NCBI GenBank assembly: GCA_020053105.1
Contig: JAGVNU010000101.1
Coordinates: forward strand, 1 to 55,604
Direction of reading: 5' to 3'
DNA length: 55,604 nt
From: Thermodesulfovibrionia bacterium
GTDB taxonomy: Bacteria; Nitrospirota; Thermodesulfovibrionia; UBA6902
In this document: positions 41,164 through 49,210 of the stretch, one piece after another
Position numbering within the stretch: position 1 is the stretch's first letter
Layout: each line of letters starts with the position of its first letter
Program-made: the position numbers and the translations under genes
Notes under the pieces: generated by a model
What the model saw: the letters and a program-made list of their open reading frames with translations, nothing else
Told to the model about the DNA's origin: nothing
Databases searched by the model: none

Positions 41164-42212
41164 AGGACATCATCGGACAGGACAGGCCTGTAAGTATTTT
41201 GAAAGGATGCATCGCAAAAGAGCGCATCCCTCATGCCCTTTTATTCACCGGGGATGAGGGAATAGGTAAAAGGCTCGCGGCAGTCAGTTTCGCAAAGGCG
41301 CTGAACTGTCAAAGAATTGCAGGTGAAGAATTGCAGGCGATGGGCAACCTCTTATTTGAAGTCCCTGAAACGGAGCACCCTGACACTGGACTGGAGACTC
41401 AATCTGACGCGTGCGATAAATGTCCATCCTGTAAAAAGACCGATAGTGGAAATCATCCTGATGTCTTTATTATCGGCCCCGAAGGTGACGGCGGACAGAT
41501 CACGGTACAGGCAATAAGACAGCTTGAAGAGGCCCTCTCATACAAGCCGTTTGAGGGCCGGTGGAAAATAGCCATTATAGATGACTCGGACAGGCTCAAC
41601 CAGGCTGCGGCCAATGCGTTTCTGGATACCCTTGAGGCGCCCCCTCCACAAAGTATCATTATACTGATTTCCTCAAGGCCGGACCTGCTTCTGCCAACGA
41701 TCAGGTCCAGGTGCCAGAGAATAAGCTTTTCGACTTTGCCTTTAGACACTATGTGCCGCCTGATTAAAGAAAAGTCAGGGTCTATGGATGACGGGCAAGC
41801 CAGACTCCTTAGTGTGCTTTCCGGCGGAAGGCTCGGATACGCACTGGGTGACAACTTAATAAATCAGAGAGAACAGTGTTTCAGCATATTCAGTCAGATG
41901 CTGGAAAGCCTTGAAGAAGAACCCTGGGAAGATAAAGAGGCCATGGAGGCCTGGTTCGAATGGAGCCAGTTGCTTCTGCGGGACATGGCAGTTTATTCAG
42001 CGACCGGCCAGGAAGATCTTCTTATGAACACGGACCGGGCGGAATATATAAAGGACGTTTCCCGCAACGCCGGGCTTAAGGATATACTAAAATTAGCGCG
42101 TGAGCTTTATAATATAAAAAGACGGCTGGCATTTAATTTAAATAAACAGCTTACGTATAACTTTGTGAGTCTGCTGCTGAGAAATAATCTCGGACAAAGC
42201 GGACGAGGATAA
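41154..42212 (+). CDS. holB: DNA polymerase III delta' subunit
   Basis: The delta' subunit is part of the clamp loader. The 352-residue protein has the P-loop TGDEGIGKRLAA near residue 33, an elaborated region with a zinc module (CDKCPSCKK near residue 85), HPDVFIIGPEG near residue 102, and DSDRLNQAAANAFLDTLEAPP near residue 143 with sensor residues in LISSRPDLLLPTIRSRCQ near residue 173. A complete P-loop in delta' is often non-hydrolytic. It starts inside the end of tmk. Confidence 0.92.
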   Translation: MALKDIIGQDRPVSILKGCIAKERIPHALLFTGDEGIGKRLAAVSFAKALNCQRIAGEELQAMGNLLFEVPETEHPDTGLETQSDACDKCPSCKKTDSGNHPDVFIIGPEGDGGQITVQAIRQLEEALSYKPFEGRWKIAIIDDSDRLNQAAANAFLDTLEAPPPQSIIILISSRPDLLLPTIRSRCQRISFSTLPLDTMCRLIKEKSGSMDDGQARLLSVLSGGRLGYALGDNLINQREQCFSIFSQMLESLEEEPWEDKEAMEAWFEWSQLLLRDMAVYSATGQEDLLMNTDRAEYIKDVSRNAGLKDILKLARELYNIKRRLAFNLNKQLTYNFVSLLLRNNLGQSGRG

Positions 42213-42325
42213 TAAACAAGATTGACAGTTTAATAAGGTCCTGTATGCGCCATTTCCCGCCTTGCCGGGAACACGGTGAAATCTTTAAATTATTGATTAC
42301 GGCCTTACTGTTTTGAGGAAAATAA

Positions 42326-43429
42326 ATGATTGAAAATAATAATGCAATAGAAATACCCAAAGAGCCGGAGACCCCTGCAAGCTCCACAGTAGTAGGCATC
42401 AGGTTCAGGAACTGCGGCAAGGTTTATACATTTGAGGTCAATGATATTGATACTGCCCCCGGTTCCCGTGTAGTCGTTGACTCGGAACTGGGATTAAGCA
42501 TCGGGCATGTTGTTACACCCAAACGCATCATTGAGAAAACAAGGGACCCGTTGAAAAAAGTCCTCAGGCTTGCCACTGATAGTGACTTTGAGACCATCCG
42601 GATCAACCGCGAACTGGAAAATGAGGCGCGGCTGTTTTGTGCTGAAAAGGCAAAGGCCATGAATCTCCAGATGAAGATCGTGACAACAGAAACCACACTG
42701 GACAAAAAAAGGCTCACTTTTTATTTTACCGCCGACGGGAGGATTGATTTCAGAGAGCTTGTAAGGGATCTGGCGGCCAGGTTCAAGACCCGCATTGAAA
42801 TGAGACAGATAGGTGTGAGGGATGAGGTGAAACTGCTCGGGGGCTTCGGCTGCTGCGGCAGACAGACATGCTGCAGCCTGTTCCTTACGTCCTTTGCGCC
42901 CATAACAATAAGAATGGCCAAAGAGCAGGCCCTGTCGATAAATCAAAGCAAGCTCTCCGGTGTTTGCGGCAGACTGATGTGCTGCCTCGGTTATGAACAC
43001 AGGGAGGCCCCCTCCGAAGAGATTGCAGCGCGGTTGCCTGATGAAGCTGTCATTACTGTTACGGAAGAGCCTGTAGAAAATAATCTGCTGATTGTAGATT
43101 CAGCAACCATTACTGGAGCGCCGGCTGCCGGGCAGTCCGAAGATCCATCTCCTGGCGGTACTGTTACTGAAGAGAAATCCAAAGACAGCCGGACCCGGCC
43201 TGCGCAGCAACGGGAAAAGGCTTCTGAAGGACACAGGCGCTTTAAGCGGGACCGCACTTGGAAGAAAAAACCCGGGACTGCAAAAGCCCCTGCTGAAGGC
43301 ACATCGCCGCCGCTTGCAAAGCCTCAGACTCAGGCCTCCACCGCTGACACGGCTGCTCAGCCTGAATCAAAAGGCAAGGGGAAACCGTTTAACAGGCGCA
43401 GAAAGTTCTGGAAAAAGAAACAAGAGTAA
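42326..43429 (+). CDS. ricT: RicT/YaaT-like PSP1-domain protein
   Basis: The 367-residue protein holds a PSP1 domain with the Fe-S-binding cysteine pattern GGFGCCGRQTCCSLFL near residue 172 and SGVCGRLMCCLGYE near residue 212. In Bacillus RicT joins RicA and RicF to steer RNase Y; in other phyla the role is less clear. After residue 260 comes a basic, Pro/Ala/Lys-rich disordered tail of about 100 residues, which may bind RNA. It lies between holB and metG, a widely conserved position (holB-yaaT). It starts about 110 bases after holB. Confidence 0.88.
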   Translation: MIENNNAIEIPKEPETPASSTVVGIRFRNCGKVYTFEVNDIDTAPGSRVVVDSELGLSIGHVVTPKRIIEKTRDPLKKVLRLATDSDFETIRINRELENEARLFCAEKAKAMNLQMKIVTTETTLDKKRLTFYFTADGRIDFRELVRDLAARFKTRIEMRQIGVRDEVKLLGGFGCCGRQTCCSLFLTSFAPITIRMAKEQALSINQSKLSGVCGRLMCCLGYEHREAPSEEIAARLPDEAVITVTEEPVENNLLIVDSATITGAPAAGQSEDPSPGGTVTEEKSKDSRTRPAQQREKASEGHRRFKRDRTWKKKPGTAKAPAEGTSPPLAKPQTQASTADTAAQPESKGKGKPFNRRRKFWKKKQE

Positions 43430-43431
43430 AA

Positions 43432-45402
43432 ATGGACCTGAAACCATCGAATAAATTTTATGTCACTACCCCAATTTATTATGTGAATGATGTGCCGCAT
43501 ATCGGGCATGCCTACACAACAATTGCAGCCGATGTCCTGGCCCGATATAACAGATTGCAGGGGAAAGAAGTTTTCTTTCTTACCGGCACTGATGAACACG
43601 GGCAGAAGGTTGAGAAGGCCGCACAGGAAAAGGGCAAGACACCAAAAGAACATGCCGACCTCCTGGTAGATAATTTCAGGTCATTGTGGACCAGGCTCAA
43701 TATATCCAACAATGCCTTTATCCGCACCACCGACGCAGAGCACATCAAAACAGTGCAGGGACTCATCCAGCTTCTCTGGGACAATGGCGAGATAGAGAAA
43801 CGTCAGTACTCCGGATGGTACTGCACGCCCGATGAAAGGTTCTGGACAGAAAAAGACCTTGTTGACGGGAACTGCCCTGACTGCGGACGCGCGGTGGAAC
43901 AGATCCAGGAAGAGAACTATTTTTTCCTGATGTCAAAATATCAGGACAGGCTTATTAAATATATTGAAGACGACCCCTCCTATATTTTGCCGGAGACACG
44001 GAGGAACGAGGTCCTCGGCTTTTTGAAGAACAACACCCTCGGCGACCTTTGCATATCACGGCCGAAATCAAGACTTTCATGGGGCATCACGTTCCCTTTT
44101 GATGATAAATTTGTGACCTATGTCTGGTTTGACGCGCTGGTGAATTATTTTTCCGCAACGCGTTATCTCGCCCCTCATGCTGAGAGGGCGGGATTGGGTG
44201 ATTTCTGGTGGCCTGCGGATCACCACCTCGTTGGCAAAGACATCCTTACTACCCATGCGGTGTACTGGTCCACGATGCTCATGGCGCTTAAATTTCCCCT
44301 GCCGGAAAACATATTCGCTCACGGCTGGTGGACGGTTGACGGGAAGAAAATGTCAAAGTCCGTAGGCAATGTCGTAGACCCGAACAAAATTATTGAGAAG
44401 TACGGCGTGGACGCCTTCAGGTATTTTCTCTTCAGGGAAGTGACCTTCGGCCTTGACGGTGATTTCTCTGAAGATGCCCTGATCAAGCGCATCAATACCG
44501 ATCTTGCGAATGACCTCGGGAATCTGCTGAGCAGGTTTTTAACAATGGCGGAGAAATATCTTGGCGGCATAGTTGAGGCCCCATCGGAAAACACATCCGG
44601 GAATAATCCGTTTGCCGGGGGATGTATAAATGATATGATGTCCGCGATAGACGATACCAATTACGGGAACTGGTCAAATCTCAGGTTCAACATAATTCTT
44701 GACCATATCTGGAACATTATAAGGGCCGCAAACAATCATATCGCGCAGACAGAGCCATGGAAACTGGCTAATAGCGATCCCGCTTATCTGAAGAATGTAT
44801 TGTTTAATCTTTGGAACGCGTTAAGGCTAAGCGCTGTTTCGCTGTATCCGTTCATGCCGGCTACAGCAGAGAAGATGTGGAAACAGCTCGGACTTCAGTC
44901 CTTGACCGATGAGGCCATGAATAGCAGGAAAGATAACGGGGCGCCCTTAATATATCACTGGGAATGGTCTCCTTCATATCCTGTTAAAATAGCAAAGGGC
45001 GAACAGTTGTTCCCACGGATAGATTTAAAGAAAGAACAGAATAAAGAAATGGAACAGAAACCTACGATCGCCGAAGACAATTTGATTCCTATCGAAGATT
45101 TCGCAAAGGTTAAATTAAAAATCGGCAGGGTGCTTCAGGCCGAGCGGGTCCCAAAGTCAAAGAAGTTGATTAAACTCCAGGTGGACACGGGAGAACCGAG
45201 ACAGATCGTTGCGGGTATCGGTCATGTATACGCCCCTGAGGATCTTATCGGCAAACTCATCGCTGTTGTAGCGAACCTGAAGCCCGCCAAACTGATGGGG
45301 GTTGAATCGCAAGGTATGCTGCTTGCCGCAACGGACAGTGAAGGAGTATTGTCAATACTGGTCCCGGAAAAGAACGTAAAAGAAGGCGCCTCAATAAAAT
45401 GA
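43432..45402 (+). CDS. metG: Methionyl-tRNA synthetase with C-terminal tRNA-binding domain
   Basis: MetG charges initiator and elongator tRNA-Met. The 656 residues show the HIGH motif (PHIGHAYT near residue 22), a one-knuckle zinc insert (CTPDERFW ... CPDCGR near residues 127-150), and KMSKS (KKMSKSVGNVVDP near residue 305). An added EMAP/Trbp111-like tRNA-binding domain follows (VKLKIGRVLQAE to SQGMLLAA, residues 558-640), as in dimeric MetG forms. It begins 2 bases after ricT and its stop overlaps the MOSC gene start (ATGA). Confidence 0.96.
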   Translation: MDLKPSNKFYVTTPIYYVNDVPHIGHAYTTIAADVLARYNRLQGKEVFFLTGTDEHGQKVEKAAQEKGKTPKEHADLLVDNFRSLWTRLNISNNAFIRTTDAEHIKTVQGLIQLLWDNGEIEKRQYSGWYCTPDERFWTEKDLVDGNCPDCGRAVEQIQEENYFFLMSKYQDRLIKYIEDDPSYILPETRRNEVLGFLKNNTLGDLCISRPKSRLSWGITFPFDDKFVTYVWFDALVNYFSATRYLAPHAERAGLGDFWWPADHHLVGKDILTTHAVYWSTMLMALKFPLPENIFAHGWWTVDGKKMSKSVGNVVDPNKIIEKYGVDAFRYFLFREVTFGLDGDFSEDALIKRINTDLANDLGNLLSRFLTMAEKYLGGIVEAPSENTSGNNPFAGGCINDMMSAIDDTNYGNWSNLRFNIILDHIWNIIRAANNHIAQTEPWKLANSDPAYLKNVLFNLWNALRLSAVSLYPFMPATAEKMWKQLGLQSLTDEAMNSRKDNGAPLIYHWEWSPSYPVKIAKGEQLFPRIDLKKEQNKEMEQKPTIAEDNLIPIEDFAKVKLKIGRVLQAERVPKSKKLIKLQVDTGEPRQIVAGIGHVYAPEDLIGKLIAVVANLKPAKLMGVESQGMLLAATDSEGVLSILVPEKNVKEGASIK

Positions 45403-45845
45403 AAGCTAAAATTATCTCCATCAACATCAGCCCCAAAAAAGGCATGAGAAAGAAGGCCGTTGATTCGGCTGTCCTGAAAGACAATTTTGGAATAGAAAAT
45501 GATGCGCACGCCTCGGAGAAATGGCACCGGCAGGTAAGCCTTCTCGCTGTCGAGAGCATAAAGAAAATGCTTGACAAGGGGCTCAAGGTCGGTCCCGGGG
45601 ACTTTGCGGAAAACATTACAACCGAGGGCATTAACCTGCCTGCGCTTCCTGTTGGAACGAAAATGACTATAGGGAAAGATATTGAACTGGAAGTTAGTCA
45701 AATCGGCAAGCTATGCCATGCCCGCTGCGCCATCTATGAGCAGGCCGGGGACTGCGTAATGCCGAGAGAAGGTATTTTTGTTAAAGTTATCAGGGGCGGG
45801 GCAATTAAAACAGGAGATGAGATCAAGGTGGTAGGGGCGGGGTAA
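45399..45845 (+). CDS. MOSC-domain protein
   Basis: The 148-residue protein is a single MOSC domain, a fold that handles sulfur carried by molybdenum cofactor sulfurases. Features are GIENDAHASEKWHRQVSLLA near residues 30-49, GDFAENITTEGINL near residues 67-80, and IGKLCHARCAIYEQAGDCVM near residues 103-122. It lies ahead of mogA, so both probably serve molybdenum cofactor. Its last codons (VVGAG) and stop are written by a GC-rich palindrome of the repeat family seen elsewhere in the window, so the natural end may have been slightly changed. Confidence 0.85.
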   Translation: MKAKIISINISPKKGMRKKAVDSAVLKDNFGIENDAHASEKWHRQVSLLAVESIKKMLDKGLKVGPGDFAENITTEGINLPALPVGTKMTIGKDIELEVSQIGKLCHARCAIYEQAGDCVMPREGIFVKVIRGGAIKTGDEIKVVGAG

Positions 45846-45853
45846 TCCCGCCC
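45831..45853. repeat. GC-rich palindrome at the end of the MOSC gene
   Basis: GGGGCGGG and CCCGCCC flank a short GTAAT centre that includes the stop codon. It resembles the repeats at 12038 and 17956. It supplies the last four codons of the gene. Confidence 0.5.
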
Positions 45854-45872
45854 ATGCATTGCATGCGATAAA

Positions 45873-46391
45873 ATGATCAAAGTTGCAGTCCTCACATTAA
45901 GCGATAAAGGCTCAAAAGGCGAGCGTGAAGACACAAGCGGCCCGGCCATTGAAAAGCTTATTAGTAAAATTGGCGCGGAAATTGTCCATTCGGAAATCCT
46001 GCCGGATGAAAAATCTCTTATCAAAAAGAAACTCATCTCGCTGTGTAAAAAAGCTGATCTCATCCTTACCACCGGCGGCACCGGCGTTTCTCCACGGGAT
46101 GTGACCCCCGACGCAACAAAGGAAGTTATTCAATATGACATCCCCGGCATAGTTGAGGCCATGCGGGCAGAAGGTATTAAAAAAACACCTTATGCCATGA
46201 TATCACGGGCAGTTGCCGGGGTCAGGGGTACGACTTTGATCATCAATCTCCCCGGCAGTCCCAAAGCAGTAAAAGAGAATCTTTCTGTTGTGCTCCCCGT
46301 CCTCCGGCATTCTATTGAAAAGCTTCAGGGAAGCACGGAGGAATGCGCATGTCAGAGAAATAAGAACAGGAGATCAATATGTCACAAATAG
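45873..46391 (+). CDS. mogA: Molybdopterin adenylyltransferase
   Basis: MogA activates molybdopterin by adenylation before molybdate insertion. The 172-residue protein has the family start VAVLTLSDKGSKGEREDTSGP, the MPT-binding DLILTTGGTGVSPRDVTPDAT near residues 61-81, and TTLIINLPGSPKAVKEN near residues 125-141. It runs into the ccdA frame by 13 bases. Together with the MOSC gene it shows the host uses molybdenum or tungsten enzymes. Confidence 0.93.
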   Translation: MIKVAVLTLSDKGSKGEREDTSGPAIEKLISKIGAEIVHSEILPDEKSLIKKKLISLCKKADLILTTGGTGVSPRDVTPDATKEVIQYDIPGIVEAMRAEGIKKTPYAMISRAVAGVRGTTLIINLPGSPKAVKENLSVVLPVLRHSIEKLQGSTEECACQRNKNRRSICHK

Positions 46392-47110
46392 GATACATCA
46401 CAGCTTTTCTGGGGGGCCTTCTCTCCTTCCTTTCTCCGTGCGTGCTGCCTCTCATTCCGTCTTATGTCTCCTTTATCACAGGGATATCGTTCGATGACTT
46501 CAAGACCGGTGACAAGGCACGGATAAGAAGGCTCACGCTGATCAATTCCTTTGCATTTGTTTGCGGCTTCTCAACAGTATTTGTACTGCTCGGGGTATCT
46601 TCGTCATACATCGGGAAATTATTCGCGGTCTATTATGATCACATAAGGATAATCGGCGGGATAATAATAATAGTGTTCGGGCTCTATGTAATGGGAGTCT
46701 TGAAGCTGAACTTTCTCGCGTCAGACAAGCGGGTCCACCTCCATTCAAAACCCAGGGGGCATTTCGGTTCTTTCATAGTAGGCCTGACCTTCGGGGCAGG
46801 ATGGACACCATGCATCGGTCCTATCCTCGGCTCAATCCTGCTTATTGCAAGCACAACCGGTTCTGCCATGCAGGGATTTAAACTGCTGCTTGTATACTCC
46901 CTTGGACTTGCCATACCTTTTATGGCGACTTCCCTTGCCATAAACTCTTTCCTGGGCCATTACAGCGCGATCCAGAAATACATGCGATTGATAATGGTCC
47001 TGAGCGGACTGCTGCTCATCGCATTTGGATTAATTTTATTGACCGATAAAGTGCATTTGCTGTTGAGCATTGCCCCGGATTTTGGGGTAGAGGAGCTGGT
47101 AACGCACTGA
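46379..47110 (+). CDS. ccdA: CcdA/DsbD-like cytochrome c biogenesis protein
   Basis: CcdA carries reducing power across the membrane for apocytochrome c thiols. The 243-residue protein has six membrane helices, with one redox cysteine in SFLSPCVLPLIPSY near residue 21 and the other in GAGWTPCIGPILGS near residue 142. Length is typical. It fits the need to mature heme proteins such as DsrJ. It starts inside mogA, with AGGAG about 8 bases before the ATG. Confidence 0.93.
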   Translation: MSQIGYITAFLGGLLSFLSPCVLPLIPSYVSFITGISFDDFKTGDKARIRRLTLINSFAFVCGFSTVFVLLGVSSSYIGKLFAVYYDHIRIIGGIIIIVFGLYVMGVLKLNFLASDKRVHLHSKPRGHFGSFIVGLTFGAGWTPCIGPILGSILLIASTTGSAMQGFKLLLVYSLGLAIPFMATSLAINSFLGHYSAIQKYMRLIMVLSGLLLIAFGLILLTDKVHLLLSIAPDFGVEELVTH

Positions 47111-47156
47111 TACAGATTTTAAATTACAAATTCTCTGCGGCCAACGGTTCACTGAT

Positions 47157-47678
47157 TCATTTGACCAGTTTTCTCTTCTGTTCAAGTTCAATATCGAGGG
47201 ACTTGAGCTTGTCGAGCTTTCCGCTCATTTTGGTATTTTCTTTTAAGATCCGGGCAATTTCTTCTTTCAGTTGTTCCTTCTTTTCTGTAATGTCCCGATT
47301 TGCACTGCCCAAATTCGCGATCTCTTTCAGCATTCCAAGCCAATTCTGTATATAATCCTGCCTGCTGCCTTCCGGATCAATTGACGCATATATACGAAGA
47401 TGCTCAAGCGCCTTGTAATAATCAGGAAGAGGATTCCTGTAGTGAGAATAAAGAAAGGCCAGCTGAATATGAGTCCTGGCTGCATCCAGAGAGGGGAGCT
47501 TCTTGTGCGACAATCCTTTGAGACGCTCTATCTCCTTCTGAAATTCAGCGGGCTGAAGGGATGCATATTCGTCTTGAATGGTATCGAAGACAAATTTGTC
47601 TTTTACTGTCCCATGTGTGCACTGGGTCAGCATTACTGTGACAGCAATCAATATTGCAATATTCCATAAACGATACAT
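47157..47678 (-). CDS. Putative lipoprotein with helical repeat and coiled coil
   Basis: The 173-residue product starts with a signal ending VMLTQC, a possible lipobox although glutamine before the cysteine is unusual. Residues 40-115 look like a short TPR-like helix pair (LDAARTHIQLAFLYSHYRNPLPDYYKALEHLRIYAS), and residues 125-170 form a charged coiled coil. I do not recognise the family. It starts 8 bases after the stop of the upstream diguanylate cyclase, so the two are probably cotranscribed and may work together at the envelope. Confidence 0.65.
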   Translation of the reverse strand: MYRLWNIAILIAVTVMLTQCTHGTVKDKFVFDTIQDEYASLQPAEFQKEIERLKGLSHKKLPSLDAARTHIQLAFLYSHYRNPLPDYYKALEHLRIYASIDPEGSRQDYIQNWLGMLKEIANLGSANRDITEKKEQLKEEIARILKENTKMSGKLDKLKSLDIELEQKRKLVK

Positions 47679-47685
47679 TATGCGT

Positions 47686-49173
47686 CTAACCTGACTTTCT
47701 AATAAAAGGTATGACATCTCCATGTGGACTTACACCACCTTTTTCCTGTCTCCTGTCAACCACGCAGATGCTGCCTCTTAAGGATTTTGCATATTCTTTG
47801 AGATCTGCCGCTATTTCGCCTACCCTGAAATACTCCCTGATTGCTCCATCACGGTTTGTCACCACTGCTATGGAGACCGACATCACGGGAAACTGCATTT
47901 CCTGACCCTGGCGGTTCCTGCTGATGATATATCCGCGGTCCAAGTCTTCAGGACCATAAAAGCCGCGGATCATTTTATCAAATTGTTTTATTACGGCATC
48001 ACATAGCTGACCATAGCGATCAAGTGATGTAATAAATACAAAATCATCCCCGCCAATATGTCCGACGAAATCTTCATGTGTTCCTGACCCGGAAACTGTC
48101 TCCTGGATGATATGGGCCGTCGACTTGATCACCTCACTGCCAGCGGCATAACTGTAACGGTCATTGAATGCCTTGAAGTCGTCGAGATCGACGAAACAGA
48201 AAGCTGTCGGTGAACCGGATGCTATCCTGAGCCTGATCTCTTTTTCTATTGCAGAACCTCCGGGAAGACGGGTGAGAGGATTTGTGTCAATATGCTTCTC
48301 TTCAAGCTGTTTCAGTCTCTTCGTCATTTCCGCAAATGCATCAGAAAGTCCACCCAGCGCATCCTCTTTCGTGACATCAGATATGTAATTAAACTTCCCT
48401 TCCGATATTTTTTCTGTTGCGTGCTTTAACCGGTTAACCGACCGGGAAATATTCCTGCTTATCATCAGCGATCCGCTTATGCTTAGAATGATGCCGACTC
48501 CGCATAAAATCCCTGCTAACAAAAACTCCCTGGTCACTATCTGTTTTGTCATATGGATTTTCTGATGCTGGGAGTTTCTTGCTCCAGTGTATACATCCTT
48601 GATGAGTGAAATAAGCGTATCCAGTTTCCGGTCCATTCTCTCATCATGTCCCTGCATTTGCGGAAGAGAGGAAATCTCCAGAAAGAGAGCGTTGAACTCT
48701 TTATGAACTGATGCGATACTCTCCACAGATATCGTATAATCCGTGGAAAAAGCACGGATTTCCTCCACCATACGGTCGAACTCCCTGCCCTTTTGCCAGA
48801 ATACCGGGAGCATTTCCGAGCTGTTCAGAATAAAATAGCGACGGGCATACAGTTCCTGTTGTAAAAGAGTATCGATCATTTTTTCGGTCATTTCAATTAC
48901 CTGGTCATCTATCTGAATAATGCTTGCATGCATCTCATCCAAACGCTTCAGGCTTGAAAATGTTGATACGGAGATTATGATAATCAGCAAGGCAAGGGAA
49001 AAATAACCCAGAGTTATCTTGGTAATAATACTGGGGCGGAACATAGCATAATTAAACTTCTTGCTGCTGTCGCTGCCGAACTGTAAACCTTCGAGTCCCT
49101 TCATCCGATACCTTACCATTATTGTAATCGATTTTTTTGTGAACGCAATCACTGACTTTACAAACCAACCCAT
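47686..49173 (-). CDS. Membrane diguanylate cyclase (HAMP-GGDEF)
   Basis: The protein makes cyclic di-GMP. A first membrane helix near residues 52-70 precedes an extracytoplasmic helical sensor (residues 75-205). A second helix (FLLAGILCGVGIILSISGSLMI) leads to a HAMP domain (RSVNRLKHATEKISEGKF) and a GGDEF domain. The signature reads GGDDF near residue 375 rather than GGDEF. Residues KDLEEKH...LPGG and DLDDFKAFND are normal. ATG 49173 has GAGGGGGG 8 bases upstream; starts at 49191 and at residue 44 (MFRPSIITK) are alternatives. It is divergent from uvrA. Confidence 0.85.
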   Translation of the reverse strand: MGWFVKSVIAFTKKSITIMVRYRMKGLEGLQFGSDSSKKFNYAMFRPSIITKITLGYFSLALLIIIISVSTFSSLKRLDEMHASIIQIDDQVIEMTEKMIDTLLQQELYARRYFILNSSEMLPVFWQKGREFDRMVEEIRAFSTDYTISVESIASVHKEFNALFLEISSLPQMQGHDERMDRKLDTLISLIKDVYTGARNSQHQKIHMTKQIVTREFLLAGILCGVGIILSISGSLMISRNISRSVNRLKHATEKISEGKFNYISDVTKEDALGGLSDAFAEMTKRLKQLEEKHIDTNPLTRLPGGSAIEKEIRLRIASGSPTAFCFVDLDDFKAFNDRYSYAAGSEVIKSTAHIIQETVSGSGTHEDFVGHIGGDDFVFITSLDRYGQLCDAVIKQFDKMIRGFYGPEDLDRGYIISRNRQGQEMQFPVMSVSIAVVTNRDGAIREYFRVGEIAADLKEYAKSLRGSICVVDRRQEKGGVSPHGDVIPFIRKSG

Positions 49174-49210
49174 ATTCCAAACCCCCCTCACATACTGTTA
49201 AAATATTCAG

